Shown: positions 1-8,602, numbered from the stretch's first letter. The stretch is DNA of 64,000 nucleotides from Streptococcus sp. LPB0220 (GCF_008727815.1 NZ_CP044230.1:976001-1040000); one strand, 5' to 3'. Program-made: numbers and translations. The notes: a model not told the origin generated them from the letters alone.

Positions 1-637
<637 letters not shown>

Positions 638-645
638 GATAAAAA

Positions 646-677
646 ACAGAGGTTGGGATCAACATCCTAACCTCTTA
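646..677 (+). terminator. Intrinsic terminator after butA
   Basis: A 12-bp stem (agaggttgggat pairing with atcctaacctct, one G-U) with a 4-base loop, followed by T-rich sequence. The same stem sequence recurs in several other terminators of this window. Confidence 0.75.
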
Positions 678-710
678 TTTTGTGCGTTCACAATAAAAGA
701 AACAGAGATC

Positions 711-742
711 AAAAAAACCACTCCCAAAAGGGAAGTGGTTTT
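711..742 (-). terminator. Intrinsic terminator after rpmE
   Basis: Read on the minus strand, aaaccacttccc and gggagtggttt form a stem with one bulged base, followed by a run of seven T. It lies just beyond the rpmE stop codon. Confidence 0.75.
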
Positions 743-752
743 GTGTTGGTTC

Positions 753-995
753 TTATTTGAGACCGTATTTTTTGTTGAAACGATCCACACGTCCATCTGC
801 TTGAGTGAACTTTTGACGTCCAGTGTAGAATGGGTGTGAGTCTGATGAAATTTCAACACGGATCAATGGGTAAGTTTCACCTTCGAATTCAACTGTTTCG
901 CTAGAGTACTTAGTTGAACCGCTGACGAACTTGTAACCAGTAGTAGTGTCCATGAAGACAACAGGGCGATATTCTAGATGGATATCTTTTTTCAT
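753..995 (-). CDS. rpmE2: 50S ribosomal protein L31 type B
   Basis: Large-subunit ribosomal protein, 80 residues from the chosen start. It is the type B (zinc-independent) form: the type A CxxC motif is absent and there is no cysteine in the chain. It opens with [14 protein letters not shown] and ends with [10 protein letters not shown], as usual for streptococcal L31B. The reading frame stays open 14 codons further upstream, but the ATG at 995 has an AAAGGAAA ribosome binding site at suitable distance and matches family length, so the longer form is rejected. It is monocistronic, with its own promoter and terminator. Confidence 0.95.
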   Translation of the reverse strand: MKKDIHLEYRPVVFMDTTTGYKFVSGSTKYSSETVEFEGETYPLIRVEISSDSHPFYTGRQKFTQADGRVDRFNKKYGLK

Positions 996-1053
996 TTTGC
1001 AATATTTCCTTTCTGCCATGGTCTCTTTCCGAGCCATAGATTGTTACTAAGCT

Positions 1054-1082
1054 AGTTTACCAAATTTCCAGGATCTTGACAA
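1054..1082 (-). promoter_or_regulatory. rpmE promoter
   Basis: On the minus strand TTGTCA (1077-1082) is separated by 17 bases from TAAACT (1054-1059), which is preceded by TGG as in extended -10 promoters. Transcription would start about 50 bases before the rpmE ATG. Confidence 0.6.
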
Positions 1083-1116
1083 GTATTTTCACTAATTTTA
1101 TTTAAAATAATGGTCA

Positions 1117-1147
1117 AAAAAATCACCCTGGCTAAGCCAAGGTGATT
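1117..1147 (-). terminator. Terminator after the 1157-1741 gene
   Basis: On the minus strand aatcacc..tggc pairs with gcca..ggtgatt, followed by seven T. The stem has one mismatch. Confidence 0.75.
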
Positions 1148-1156
1148 CTGATATTA

Positions 1157-1741
1157 TTATTGTTCAGATTGATTTGGATCTTTTGGTGCTTCAACCGGTT
1201 GATCAGCTTGTCCCTCAGTGTGTTCGTGAGTTTCTTTTTTGATTTCATCTACAGCAGTTTTTACAGTAGAAGTTGTCACACGTCCAACTGATTGGGCAAA
1301 TCCTTTACCAGATTCAGCAAGTTCTTCGAAGGTTCCTTTAGTGATTTTACCACCTGACATCGCCAAGAGACCAGTTACAACAATAGCGATTGATGCGATT
1401 AAAGCAAGGATCAAACCAAAGCCAATTGAAACGCCATAACCATTGAAGTTAACAGCATATTTGTTTACACCAAATAGATCGATCAATGTTACGATAGTTG
1501 AGAGAGCCCCTGATACGATAACACCAATTGCAAAACCTTTTGGTAGTGAAGATTTCACATCGTTCAAGCAAGCAAGGACAATCGCAACGACTGCGAAGAT
1601 AATAACGAACCATCCATCTCCGTGAAGGCCATTCCAGCTGTATGAACCAAAGGCACCAGCATTAAGGCTTGCCCATGGCAAGAAAGAGCTAAGAATCGCT
1701 ACCGCAGCAGAGATAATGATAAACAAACGATTTTTTTCCAT
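1157..1741 (-). CDS. Four-TM membrane protein of unknown function
   Basis: A 194-residue integral membrane protein. Four hydrophobic segments are clear (about residues 5-25, 43-60, 70-90 and 103-128), followed by a hydrophilic C-terminal tail of about 65 residues rich in Thr, Glu, Pro and Gln. The tail should be cytoplasmic if both ends are inside. The ATG at 1741 has a good AAGGAGAC site upstream. It stands alone between two terminators. I do not recognise the family and give no function. Confidence 0.75.
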   Translation of the reverse strand: MEKNRLFIIISAAVAILSSFLPWASLNAGAFGSYSWNGLHGDGWFVIIFAVVAIVLACLNDVKSSLPKGFAIGVIVSGALSTIVTLIDLFGVNKYAVNFNGYGVSIGFGLILALIASIAIVVTGLLAMSGGKITKGTFEELAESGKGFAQSVGRVTTSTVKTAVDEIKKETHEHTEGQADQPVEAPKDPNQSEQ

Positions 1742-1815
1742 AATAAGTCTCCTTAAAATTTATTAGCTTTATTTTACCATAAGAAATATCAAATGAAAAC
1801 CCCATGACCAAGATA

Positions 1816-1843
1816 AAAAGGCTGAGAAACCGTTCTCAGCCTT
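1816..1843 (-). terminator. Terminator overlapping the pde2 stop codon
   Basis: A perfect 11-bp stem (1818-1828 with 1833-1843) followed on the minus strand by a T run. The stop codon of the phosphoesterase gene (1836-1838) lies inside the stem, so the last ribosome and the hairpin compete for the same bases. Confidence 0.8.
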
Positions 1844-2780
1844 CGTTCGTGCGAGCCACTTCTTGTAGCTCTTTGTAGATTTGGTCGTTTTCTTCGAGGG
1901 AGTAGGAGTTAGCTCCGCTAGCTAGTGGATGGCCACCACCATTATGACGTTTGGCAATTTCGTTGATCACTTTTCGTTTGCTACGCATCCGGACACGGAA
2001 GTGACCGTCGGCCTGCTCGACAAAGATGGCCCAAACAGATACGGTATCGATGCGTCCAGGGGCACCGACAATTGCAGCAGTCTCTGAATCCCGTAGATCG
2101 AATTTCTTCAAGAGCTCTTGTGTCAAGGTCACACGCGCAGCACCATGTTCATCGATCTCAAGATGGTCATAGACATAGCCTTGAAGCTTAGCTGTTTTGA
2201 GATTGATCGTATCCATCTGACGAGCAAGTGCTGTAAAATCAAAGGGAATGCTTCGAAGAGTTGCAGCGATCTCAAAGGTCCGAGTCGAAGTAGCAGGATA
2301 AAGGAAGCGACCTGTATCTCCGACAATCCCAGCATATAGAAGACGCGCAGCACTTACAGGAAGTTCGAGCTCCAATTCTTTAGCAAAAAGTGCGATCAAC
2401 TCACTGGTAGAGCTAGACTCAGTATCGACCCAGAGCAGATCGCCATAAGCATCGTCATTTGGGTGGTGGTCGATCTTGATCAGGAAATCACCGTTCGTAT
2501 AGCGCTTGTCATCGATGCGGGGAGTATTGGCCGTGTCACAGACAATCACCAAAGCTCCAGCATAGTCCTCATCTTTGACTTCATCCATTTCAGCAAGCCA
2601 GGTCAAGGTCGGTTCATCATAGCCAGTTGCCAAGACCCGCTTTTGAGGGAAGTGCGCACGCAGAAGATCCCGCAAGCCTACTTGGCTACCAATCGCATCC
2701 GGATCCGGATTTTGATGACGGTGGATAATAATCGTGTCATAAGCTTGAATCTTTTCAAGAATGTCATTCATTACGTTCAT
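1836..2780 (-). CDS. pde2: DHH-DHHA1 phosphoesterase (NrnA / Pde2 type)
   Basis: Cytoplasmic phosphodiesterase of the DHH family. In streptococci such proteins hydrolyse pApA, the product of c-di-AMP breakdown, and very short oligoribonucleotides. Visible motifs: HRHQNPDPDAIGS near the N terminus, CDTANTPR, the diagnostic DHH triad in KIDHHPND, and the C-terminal DHHA1 glycine signature GGGHPLASGA. The start at 2780 (MNVMNDIL) was chosen because GAGG lies six bases upstream; a longer frame starts at 2813 and a second in-frame ATG is at 2771. Length 314 residues fits the family. The family is certain; NrnA-like versus Pde2 substrate preference is inferred. Confidence 0.88.
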   Translation of the reverse strand: MNVMNDILEKIQAYDTIIIHRHQNPDPDAIGSQVGLRDLLRAHFPQKRVLATGYDEPTLTWLAEMDEVKDEDYAGALVIVCDTANTPRIDDKRYTNGDFLIKIDHHPNDDAYGDLLWVDTESSSTSELIALFAKELELELPVSAARLLYAGIVGDTGRFLYPATSTRTFEIAATLRSIPFDFTALARQMDTINLKTAKLQGYVYDHLEIDEHGAARVTLTQELLKKFDLRDSETAAIVGAPGRIDTVSVWAIFVEQADGHFRVRMRSKRKVINEIAKRHNGGGHPLASGANSYSLEENDQIYKELQEVARTNEG

Positions 2781-2903
2781 ACAATACCTCATTTTCTCTG
2801 TCAATTTTAACATAAAAAAGGCCCATCCAGCAAGCGTTTATCACTATGTAGGGGCAGTGGAAGCGGTTTTACATTGGATAGATATTTTGTTAGAATGAGA
2901 GAG

Positions 2904-3602
2904 ATGATGATAGAAATTAAAAAGAAGCGATTCAATTTCAAAGTTTTTCTAGTTGCTTTGATTCTTGTAGTTGTTGCTGGAATTTTCATAGTTGTTCAAA
3001 GAGGTAAGATTCAAGAAGATTCAAAATCGATATTAGAACAACAGCGGTTTATTGTTGTGGATAGTGCGGAATATGAAAATTCTTATCGATTTAATTTTGA
3101 GAATGGCTATGATTTGAGGAGCAATAATTTTTATAGTATAACTCAAGTAGTAGTAAAAAATGGGAAAAAATATGGCAGTTATTCGGACGAAAAACCATCC
3201 GATAGGTATCATAGAGACTTATACCGAAATATTACTTCCGCAATTCTGAATTTAAAGGTTTCAAAAGATGAGATCGAGAACTCAAACTTTATCATTGAGC
3301 GAGATCCGAAATCGTTGATTACTAAATCTCTAGTGAAGGAAGGTAAGACACCTGATTTTGAAGCCAAAGTTTTAAATAAAAAGAATCAATTTTCCAAAGT
3401 GCGAATCATCTATAATCGTGATTACTTGCCAGTCAAACTTGAATGGTATTTTAAAGGGAAAGATGGGTTGAAGTGGTATACCTGGAGTCGTTTTTCTTAT
3501 CCATATAAGACTGAATCTGAATTTAATAAAAAATTAGATGAAGAAATCCAGCGTATCAAAGATATTAAAGAGGAATACGAGTTGGAGAAGAAAAACGGAT
3601 AA
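2904..3602 (+). CDS. Membrane-anchored hypothetical protein
   Basis: A 232-residue protein with a basic N terminus (KKKRFNFK), one transmembrane segment at about residues 14-34, and an extracytoplasmic domain rich in charged and aromatic residues that ends in a coil-like EEIQRIKDIKEEYELEKK. It has no cysteine lipobox, so a type II membrane anchor is likely. The start is uncertain: in-frame starts exist at 2874 (TTG), 2895, 2904 and 2907, and none has a good Shine-Dalgarno. A -10-like TAGAAT lies seven bases before 2904. The family was not recognised. Confidence 0.6.
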   Translation: MMIEIKKKRFNFKVFLVALILVVVAGIFIVVQRGKIQEDSKSILEQQRFIVVDSAEYENSYRFNFENGYDLRSNNFYSITQVVVKNGKKYGSYSDEKPSDRYHRDLYRNITSAILNLKVSKDEIENSNFIIERDPKSLITKSLVKEGKTPDFEAKVLNKKNQFSKVRIIYNRDYLPVKLEWYFKGKDGLKWYTWSRFSYPYKTESEFNKKLDEEIQRIKDIKEEYELEKKNG

Positions 3603-3763
3603 TATTGGACGATTAAAGAAATTCAAAAAGAAAACGAGGGTGATTAGATTCAATCGGACCAATTTCTTTGATTGAGCCATGACTTTCATCTTCTCGGGAA
3701 AGGTTTCGTGCAAAATGCTTGAAAAAATGGTATAATACGGAAAATAGATTTTGGGAGGAAATT

Positions 3764-4207
3764 ATGACTGTAGCGAAGATTGTTTTTGCTAGTATGACTG
3801 GAAATACTGAAGAAATCGCCGATATCGTAGCGAATAAATTCCGTGATCTTGGTGTCGAAGTAGATGTGGATGAGTGTACAACTGTGGACGCGGAGGACTT
3901 CCTTGAGGCCGATATCGCGGTGGTAGCAACTTATACATACGGTGATGGAGAGCTTCCAGATGAGATCCAAGATTTCTACGAAGATTTGGCTGGCCTTGAT
4001 CTCAAAGGCAAACTTTATGGTGTTGTAGGATCAGGGGATACCTTCTACGATGAATTCTGTAAAGCAGTTGATGATTTCGACCGTTGCTTCGCTGCGACTG
4101 GTGCTGAAAAAGGTTCTGAGTGTGTCAAAGTTGATTTGTCTGCAGAAGACGAAGACATTGAAAAATTAGAAGCCTTTGCGGAAGAACTTGTAGCAAAAGC
4201 AAATTAA
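3764..4207 (+). CDS. Flavodoxin
   Basis: Small FMN-binding electron carrier, 147 residues. The phosphate-binding loop SMTGNTEEIA near residue 10 and the acidic second half fit short-chain bacterial flavodoxins; TYTYGDGELPDE is the usual FMN-contacting loop. The ATG at 3764 is preceded by GGGAGGAAATT; an in-frame start 15 codons upstream lacks such a site. A TGGTATAAT extended -10 lies about 30 bases before the start, so the gene has its own promoter. Chorismate mutase follows after about 60 bases. Confidence 0.92.
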   Translation: MTVAKIVFASMTGNTEEIADIVANKFRDLGVEVDVDECTTVDAEDFLEADIAVVATYTYGDGELPDEIQDFYEDLAGLDLKGKLYGVVGSGDTFYDEFCKAVDDFDRCFAATGAEKGSECVKVDLSAEDEDIEKLEAFAEELVAKAN

Positions 4208-4270
4208 TGACAAAGAGGTTGGATCGATGGATTACAGCCTCGATTTATATCCAAAATAAAGAGGAGAAAC

Positions 4271-4543
4271 ATGGATTTAGATCAGATTCGTAAGGACATT
4301 GACCAGATCGATCAAGAGATTGTAGCCTTGCTGGAAAGACGGATGGTCTGTGTCGGTCAGATTGTAGAATATAAGGAGCAGCAGGGCTTACCTGTGCTCG
4401 ATCAAGGAAGGGAAAGAGAGGTGCTTGAGAAAGTCGGCTCTCTTGTGGCGGATGAGCAGTATCGGGCGACCATTCAAGCCCAGTTTCAAGATATGATGAA
4501 GCGCTCGAGAAACTTCCAAGAGGAGGTGAGGGCGCGTGACTAG
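4271..4543 (+). CDS. Chorismate mutase, AroQ class
   Basis: Rearranges chorismate to prephenate for phenylalanine and tyrosine synthesis. It is a 90-residue all-helical AroQ monofunctional enzyme: LDQIRKDIDQIDQEIVALLERR is the first-helix signature, and the basic KEQQGLPVLDQGREREVL region supplies active-site contacts. The start has AGAGGAGAAAC upstream. The stop overlaps the next gene by eight bases, implying translational coupling with the CLC channel. A chorismate mutase gene next to CLC-F fluoride antiporter genes is also known in Streptococcus mutans, which supports this pairing. Confidence 0.9.
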   Translation: MDLDQIRKDIDQIDQEIVALLERRMVCVGQIVEYKEQQGLPVLDQGREREVLEKVGSLVADEQYRATIQAQFQDMMKRSRNFQEEVRARD

Positions 4544-5753
4544 TCTATCGATCAAGCAAAAAGCACAACAGTATGTGGTCCTAACAGGGATGGCGCTTTT
4601 CATTGGTCTCTTGGTCGGTGCTATTGACATGATTTTTGGTCAAGGATTGCTCCTGATCGGGGATTTCCGAAGCCAGCATTGGCCCTTGATTCTTTTTCTG
4701 GCCTTAGCGGGGCTTGTCATCGTTTATCTCTATAAACGTTTTGGTGGCAAGGCTTCAAAAGGGATGGGCCTCATCTTTGATGTCGGACACGCGCGTGAGG
4801 AGAAAATCCCCTTGGTCTTGGTGCCTTTGATCATGCTGACGACCTGGATGAGCCATCTCTTTGGTGGTTCGGTCGGTCGGGAAGGTGTAGCAGTCCAGAT
4901 CGGAGCGACCCTTTCGCACCGTTTTGCCCGTCATATCAAGATCCCGGATGCTTCGCGTATTTTTCTCATGACCGGGATGGCCGCTGGTTTTGCGGGGCTC
5001 TTTCAGACGCCACTGGCAGCAACCTTTTTTGCCCTTGAAGTCTTGACAGTTGGGGAGTTGCAGTTGATGGCTCTCTATCCAGCGCTCATTGCCTCAATCG
5101 TGGCTAGCTTCACCTCTCATGCCCTTGGTTTAGAGAAATTTGCTGTGCCACTAAGAGAAACGCTGAGCTGGACACCAGAGACCTTGATCAAAGTTGCCAT
5201 TCTTGGCCTGGCTTTTGGCCTTGCTGGGAAACTCTTTGCAATTAGCCTTTCCTGGTTGAAGAAAACGGTCGCTCAAGTCTTGCCCAATCCTTATATCCGG
5301 ATTGCCCTTATAGGGGCCGGACTCAGCTTGGTCCTCTTGACCCTCCAGCTGACCAAGGTCGGCACTTATAGTGGACTTGGAACCAATCTGATTGATGTAG
5401 CTTTTCATCAGGGCAGTGCGCAGAGTTATGACTGGATCTTGAAGCTCCTCTTTACCGTAGTGACGATCTCTGCTGGATACCAAGGAGGAGAAGTGACACC
5501 GCTCTTTGCGATCGGAGCTACACTTGGAGTCTTTCTTGCTCCGATGTTAGGTCTACCAGTCTTAGTCGTGGCCGCTATCGGATATGCCAGTGTCTTTGGC
5601 AGTGCGACGACGACCTTGCTCGCACCGATCTTAATCGGAGGAGAAGTCTTTGGCTATGCCAACCTGCCATTCTTCGTCATTGCTTGCGCCATCGCCTATT
5701 GCTTACCAAAAGAGTGGAGCATTTATTCTGGTCAAAAAGTTGCGAAAAAGTAG
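4536..5753 (+). CDS. CLC-family antiporter, probably the fluoride (CLC-F) type
   Basis: A 405-residue multi-pass membrane protein of the CLC family. The glutamate-gate loop reads GSVGREGVAVQ, where classical chloride CLCs have GREGP, and the later loop reads GYQGGEVTPLFAIG; both resemble the fluoride-exporting CLC-F branch rather than chloride/proton exchangers. The classical GSGIP selectivity motif near the N terminus is not present. The start is a GTG at 4536 behind AGGAGGTGA, overlapping chorismate mutase. CLC membership is certain; fluoride specificity is an inference from motifs and from the neighbouring chorismate mutase. Confidence 0.85.
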   Translation: MTSLSIKQKAQQYVVLTGMALFIGLLVGAIDMIFGQGLLLIGDFRSQHWPLILFLALAGLVIVYLYKRFGGKASKGMGLIFDVGHAREEKIPLVLVPLIMLTTWMSHLFGGSVGREGVAVQIGATLSHRFARHIKIPDASRIFLMTGMAAGFAGLFQTPLAATFFALEVLTVGELQLMALYPALIASIVASFTSHALGLEKFAVPLRETLSWTPETLIKVAILGLAFGLAGKLFAISLSWLKKTVAQVLPNPYIRIALIGAGLSLVLLTLQLTKVGTYSGLGTNLIDVAFHQGSAQSYDWILKLLFTVVTISAGYQGGEVTPLFAIGATLGVFLAPMLGLPVLVVAAIGYASVFGSATTTLLAPILIGGEVFGYANLPFFVIACAIAYCLPKEWSIYSGQKVAKK

Positions 5754-5763
5754 AGAAAAGAGC

Positions 5764-5792
5764 TTTACAAACCTGAAATTATCTGATATGAT
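5764..5792 (+). promoter_or_regulatory. rplS promoter
   Basis: TTTACA (5764-5769), 17-base spacer, TATGAT (5787-5792). Transcription would begin around 5799, leaving an untranslated leader of nearly 80 bases before rplS. Confidence 0.75.
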
Positions 5793-5798
5793 AGTTTC

Positions 5799-5876
5799 TG
5801 TGCGTAATGGAAGCACAAAAATACAGTTTATCCGCTGAGGGAGGTCCCTCAAGATTGACGAAGATAGGAGAATAAA
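5799..5876 (+). promoter_or_regulatory. Probable L19 leader (autoregulatory RNA)
   Basis: The rplS leader can form a gaggg/ccctc hairpin (5837-5850) and an earlier gtgc/gcac stem, followed by the AGGAG site. Firmicute rplS genes commonly carry a conserved L19 leader RNA at this place. Assignment rests on position and the short hairpins; a covariance search with the Rfam L19 leader model would settle it. Confidence 0.5.
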
Positions 5877-6224
5877 ATGAATCCATTAATCCAAAGCTTG
5901 ACTGAAGGTCAACTTCGTACTGATATCCCTGCATTCCGTCCTGGTGACACTGTTCGTGTACACGCGAAAGTTGTCGAAGGATCTCGTGAACGTATCCAGA
6001 TCTTTGAAGGCGTTGTTATCGCTCGTAAAGGTCAAGGACACACTGAAATGTACACTGTTCGTAAAATCTCTAACGGTGTCGGTGTTGAACGTACATTCCC
6101 AGTACACACTCCTCGTGTAGAAAAGATTGAAGTTGTACGTTACGGTAAAGTACGTCGTGCGAAATTGTACTACCTTCGTGCATTGCAAGGTAAAGCAGCT
6201 CGTATTAAAGAAATCCGTCGTTAA
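5877..6224 (+). CDS. rplS: 50S ribosomal protein L19
   Basis: Large-subunit ribosomal protein at the 30S-50S interface, 115 residues, the usual length. It contains the family signatures [16 protein letters not shown] and [22 protein letters not shown]. The start is preceded by AGGAGAATAAA. The gene is alone between its own promoter/leader and a strong terminator, and is followed at once by tRNA-Arg. Codon use is strongly biased as expected for a ribosomal protein. Confidence 0.98.
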   Translation: MNPLIQSLTEGQLRTDIPAFRPGDTVRVHAKVVEGSRERIQIFEGVVIARKGQGHTEMYTVRKISNGVGVERTFPVHTPRVEKIEVVRYGKVRRAKLYYLRALQGKAARIKEIRR

Positions 6225-6234
6225 GACGAACAAG

Positions 6235-6263
6235 GAGGCGGGAGTGATCTCGCTTCTTTTTTT
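6235..6263 (+). terminator. rplS terminator
   Basis: A 9-bp stem (6235-6243 with 6248-6256, two G-U pairs), GTGA loop, and seven T. The tRNA gene starts four bases later, so a read-through or processing arrangement is possible. Confidence 0.85.
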
Positions 6264-6267
6264 ATAG

Positions 6268-6339
6268 GTCCCCTTAGTTCAATGGATATAACAACTCCCT
6301 CCTAAGGAGTAGTTGCTGGTTCGATTCCGGCAGGGGACA
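6268..6339 (+). tRNA. tRNA-Arg (anticodon CCU)
   Basis: A 72-base cloverleaf. The acceptor GTCCCCT pairs with AGGGGAC, the anticodon loop CTCCTAA carries CCU, the T arm GCTGG-TTCGATT-CCGGC is intact and the discriminator base is A. CCA is not encoded. It reads AGG arginine codons. Confidence 0.95.
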
Positions 6340-6353
6340 ATAATTTAATCACA

Positions 6354-6530
6354 AGAGGCTAGGACAAAAGTCCTAGCCTCTCAATTGTTTTTGGGTTGTA
6401 GAGAAAGACGCAGTGGTTGAGTGGGCTCTTCTACGCTGATTTCATCAGCTTTTACAGCCCTACTCAACTATGCGGAGGTGGGACGACGAAATCGAATTCT
6501 AACGAATTACCGATTTCTGTCCCACTCTCT
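6354..6530 (+). repeat. 177-bp structured intergenic repeat, copy A
   Basis: One of three near-identical copies in the window (others 15303-15477, inverted, and 53469-53645). Three hairpins follow each other: a terminator-like agaggct..agcctct stem at the 5' end, a middle stem gttgagtgggct/agccctactcaac holding the small gctga/tcagc hairpin, and a 3' gtgggac..gaaatcg/cgatttc..gtcccac stem followed by T-rich sequence. It contains no reading frame of note. It lies between tRNA-Arg and the immunity island. No transposase or flanking duplication is visible. Confidence 0.9.
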
Positions 6531-6703
6531 TTTCTTTGACCAAATTTTGAACAAGTTCATAAGATATCCATGGTGTGGTATAATAGGAGAAAGTATAAGT
6601 ACTAATTTGATTGGGATTTCTCTCCTGATAATGAGATCGGATTAAGGTTAGGAATTAGATTCCTGAGAAGGAATCATGATGTTTTAGTAAAGAAGGTAAT
6701 AGA
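6531..6703 (+). promoter_or_regulatory. Promoter and leader of the immunity island
   Basis: TGTGGTATAAT (extended -10, hexamer 6579-6584) lies about 120 bases before the first island gene. The leader contains ataatgagatcggattaa (6628-6645), which recurs with one change at 8050-8067 before another island gene. Confidence 0.5.
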
Positions 6704-6937
6704 ATGAAAATTTCTGGGACAAGCGGTAACATTACTTTCGACTATGAAAATGGCTATGTTTTAAAAGCAGAGGGAGAGTTGTTGACTGATAATAGTTTTC
6801 TTGTATATAGGTCAAGCATGCAGAATTGGGAACCACCATACAATCACATTCGTATCTCACAAAAAGAGATCGATAAACTTATTGAGGATGCGAAATCCAT
6901 GACGACTGAGCAAACAATTCAAATCGAATTTATCTGA
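6704..6937 (+). CDS. Imm74-like immunity protein
   Basis: A 77-residue acidic cytoplasmic protein. The layout (short beta-rich N terminus with YENGYVLKAEGELL, then NSFLVYRSSMQNWEPPYNH, then a C-terminal helix) resembles the Imm74 family of polymorphic-toxin immunity proteins, in which a WEPPY motif is characteristic. Translation starts at the ATG behind AGAAGG. No toxin gene lies beside it, so it would be an orphan immunity gene, protective against toxins of neighbouring strains. The family call is from memory of the motif and should be confirmed by profile search. Confidence 0.6.
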   Translation: MKISGTSGNITFDYENGYVLKAEGELLTDNSFLVYRSSMQNWEPPYNHIRISQKEIDKLIEDAKSMTTEQTIQIEFI

Positions 6938-6956
6938 GTTAGAGTAGGAGAAGGCT

Positions 6957-7952
6957 ATGAGATTAAGAGATAAATGGGAAGATGATTCAAATCAGTATAG
7001 AAGATATAATCTTAAACAAAAGATAAATTCGGTTATTTTTGGTCTAGCTATAGGTGATGCACTGGGAGTTCCTGTAGAGTTTAGAGATAGAGATACTTAT
7101 CATATTTCAGATATGGTGGGTTATGGAACCTATAATCAACCAGCTGGTACCTGGTCAGATGATACTTCTTTATCCTTAGCACTTATTGAACACCTATGTG
7201 AAGATTCTGATTTGAATGGGTTGATGGATAAATTTGTAGCTTACCGTCAGGGCTACCTCACACCTTTTGGATATTGTTTTGATATTGGTGTTTCGACTAA
7301 TCAGGCAATTGAACGGTATTTAGCGGGAGTTTCTCCAGAGAAATGTGGAGGGACTAGCGAGAGAGACAATGGCAATGGAGCTTTGATGAGGATATCTCCC
7401 TTAGCTTTGCTCTTATATGAAAATTTTGATTTCAGTTATAGATCAAAAATAATTGAGCAATATACTAAGCTGACCCATGCTCATCCAAGGTCTATCGTGG
7501 CATCTATTCTTTATGTCCAGCTTTTAATCGGTTTTCTTCTTAACATTCGTTTAGAAAAATTACTTTGTCAATCAAAACCTTATTTTGAAGATTATTTCAA
7601 GAAAAAACCAGAATACTGGGAAGAGTATCAGGAACATTTTAGAGAAATATTTGATAGAGAATTTTATCAAAAAGCTAGGGAAGATATTGCTTCCACAGGT
7701 TATGTTGTTGATACCTTGAAGGCTTGTCTCTGGTGTTTAGGTACAACAGATAGTTTTGAAGAAGCTGTTCTAAAAGCCGTTAATCTTGGAGGGGATACTG
7801 ATACCATCGGTGCCATTACAGGTACCTTGGCTGGAGCCCACTATCAACTGGAAGGCATCCCAGAAAAATGGATTCAACAGCTGGCTAATAGAGAATTGAT
7901 TGACGAAAAATGTCGGCAATTACTGGAACACTTATATAAACAATCAAAATAG
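6957..7952 (+). CDS. ADP-ribosylglycohydrolase family protein
   Basis: A 331-residue cytoplasmic protein of the DraG/ARH fold that removes ADP-ribose from modified targets. Metal-binding signatures are present: GLAIGDALGVPVEF near residue 30, TWSDDTSLSLAL near 62, and GGDTDTIGAITGTLAGA near 275, which matches the conserved GGDTDT site. All expected aspartates are there, so it should be active. It starts 19 bases after the Imm74-like gene. Enzymes of this family serve as immunity factors against ADP-ribosylating toxins in interbacterial competition (Tri1 type); given the neighbours, that is the likely role here. Confidence 0.85.
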   Translation: MRLRDKWEDDSNQYRRYNLKQKINSVIFGLAIGDALGVPVEFRDRDTYHISDMVGYGTYNQPAGTWSDDTSLSLALIEHLCEDSDLNGLMDKFVAYRQGYLTPFGYCFDIGVSTNQAIERYLAGVSPEKCGGTSERDNGNGALMRISPLALLLYENFDFSYRSKIIEQYTKLTHAHPRSIVASILYVQLLIGFLLNIRLEKLLCQSKPYFEDYFKKKPEYWEEYQEHFREIFDREFYQKAREDIASTGYVVDTLKACLWCLGTTDSFEEAVLKAVNLGGDTDTIGAITGTLAGAHYQLEGIPEKWIQQLANRELIDEKCRQLLEHLYKQSK

Positions 7953-8164
7953 TTCTTATTATTGGACAACAATCAGAACAACTCCCCCTTTTATGATAGA
8001 ATAAATGAAACAAGAGTTTACCGATAAACTATTGGTAAGCTCTTACTTTATAATGAGATTGGATTAATGGATAAAAGATGGTGTAGCCTATTGAGGAAGA
8101 GAAATAGAAACCTGATTTTTACGATATTCTGGTTGAGAGAAGAACTTGCGCTAGGAGAATACAA

Positions 8165-8587
8165 ATGAAACCAACAAAACTAGAATGGGAAGATGTTATC
8201 CAGTTTGAAGAAGTAAAAGGTTATGGTCAGCACATTTGGAGAAATGGCAGTAATCTTTATTACGTTACAGAGGAGGGAGGAATTGCCCCTCAGCGAGTGG
8301 TTTATGAATTGCCAAATGAGTTATTTGCCTTACTGGAAAGTGGGGAGAGAACGCTACTCGAAGTATCTTGGAAGATTCGGAACGATTCTTGGCCACCAAC
8401 GGAAGAAGAAAAGAAAGCTAGTGAGAAACGATTCATAGAAGAGAGTCCTACATCTTTAATTGATTTACCTGAAACTAGAGATTTATTTACTAAAGAAGAA
8501 CTTGAAAAATTAATTCCGATTGCTGAGCAAATGTGGATTGAATCTGAAGGCAAACTTCCAGACGATTATGTATCGCCATTGAAATAG
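8165..8587 (+). CDS. Unknown protein with one copy of a W-P repeat domain (possible immunity protein)
   Basis: A 140-residue acidic soluble protein. Residues about 15-80 resemble each half of the next gene product: an aromatic strand region, then YELPNELFALLESG, then LLEVSWKIRNDSWPP. The shared pattern is P-x-x-x-E-L, a helix, E-V, and W-P about ten residues later. The C-terminal 60 residues are helical and not shared. RBS CTAGGAGAA precedes the ATG. It is about 210 bases downstream of the ADP-ribosylglycohydrolase gene, and the intervening leader repeats the motif at 6628. The family was not recognised. Confidence 0.65.
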   Translation: MKPTKLEWEDVIQFEEVKGYGQHIWRNGSNLYYVTEEGGIAPQRVVYELPNELFALLESGERTLLEVSWKIRNDSWPPTEEEKKASEKRFIEESPTSLIDLPETRDLFTKEELEKLIPIAEQMWIESEGKLPDDYVSPLK

Positions 8588-8602
8588 GCAAAAAGAAATA
8601 GT

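Noticed and set aside
5886..6233. Long open frame antisense to rplS
   Set aside because: It is the shadow of a highly biased ribosomal protein gene; no ribosome binding site and an unnatural composition.
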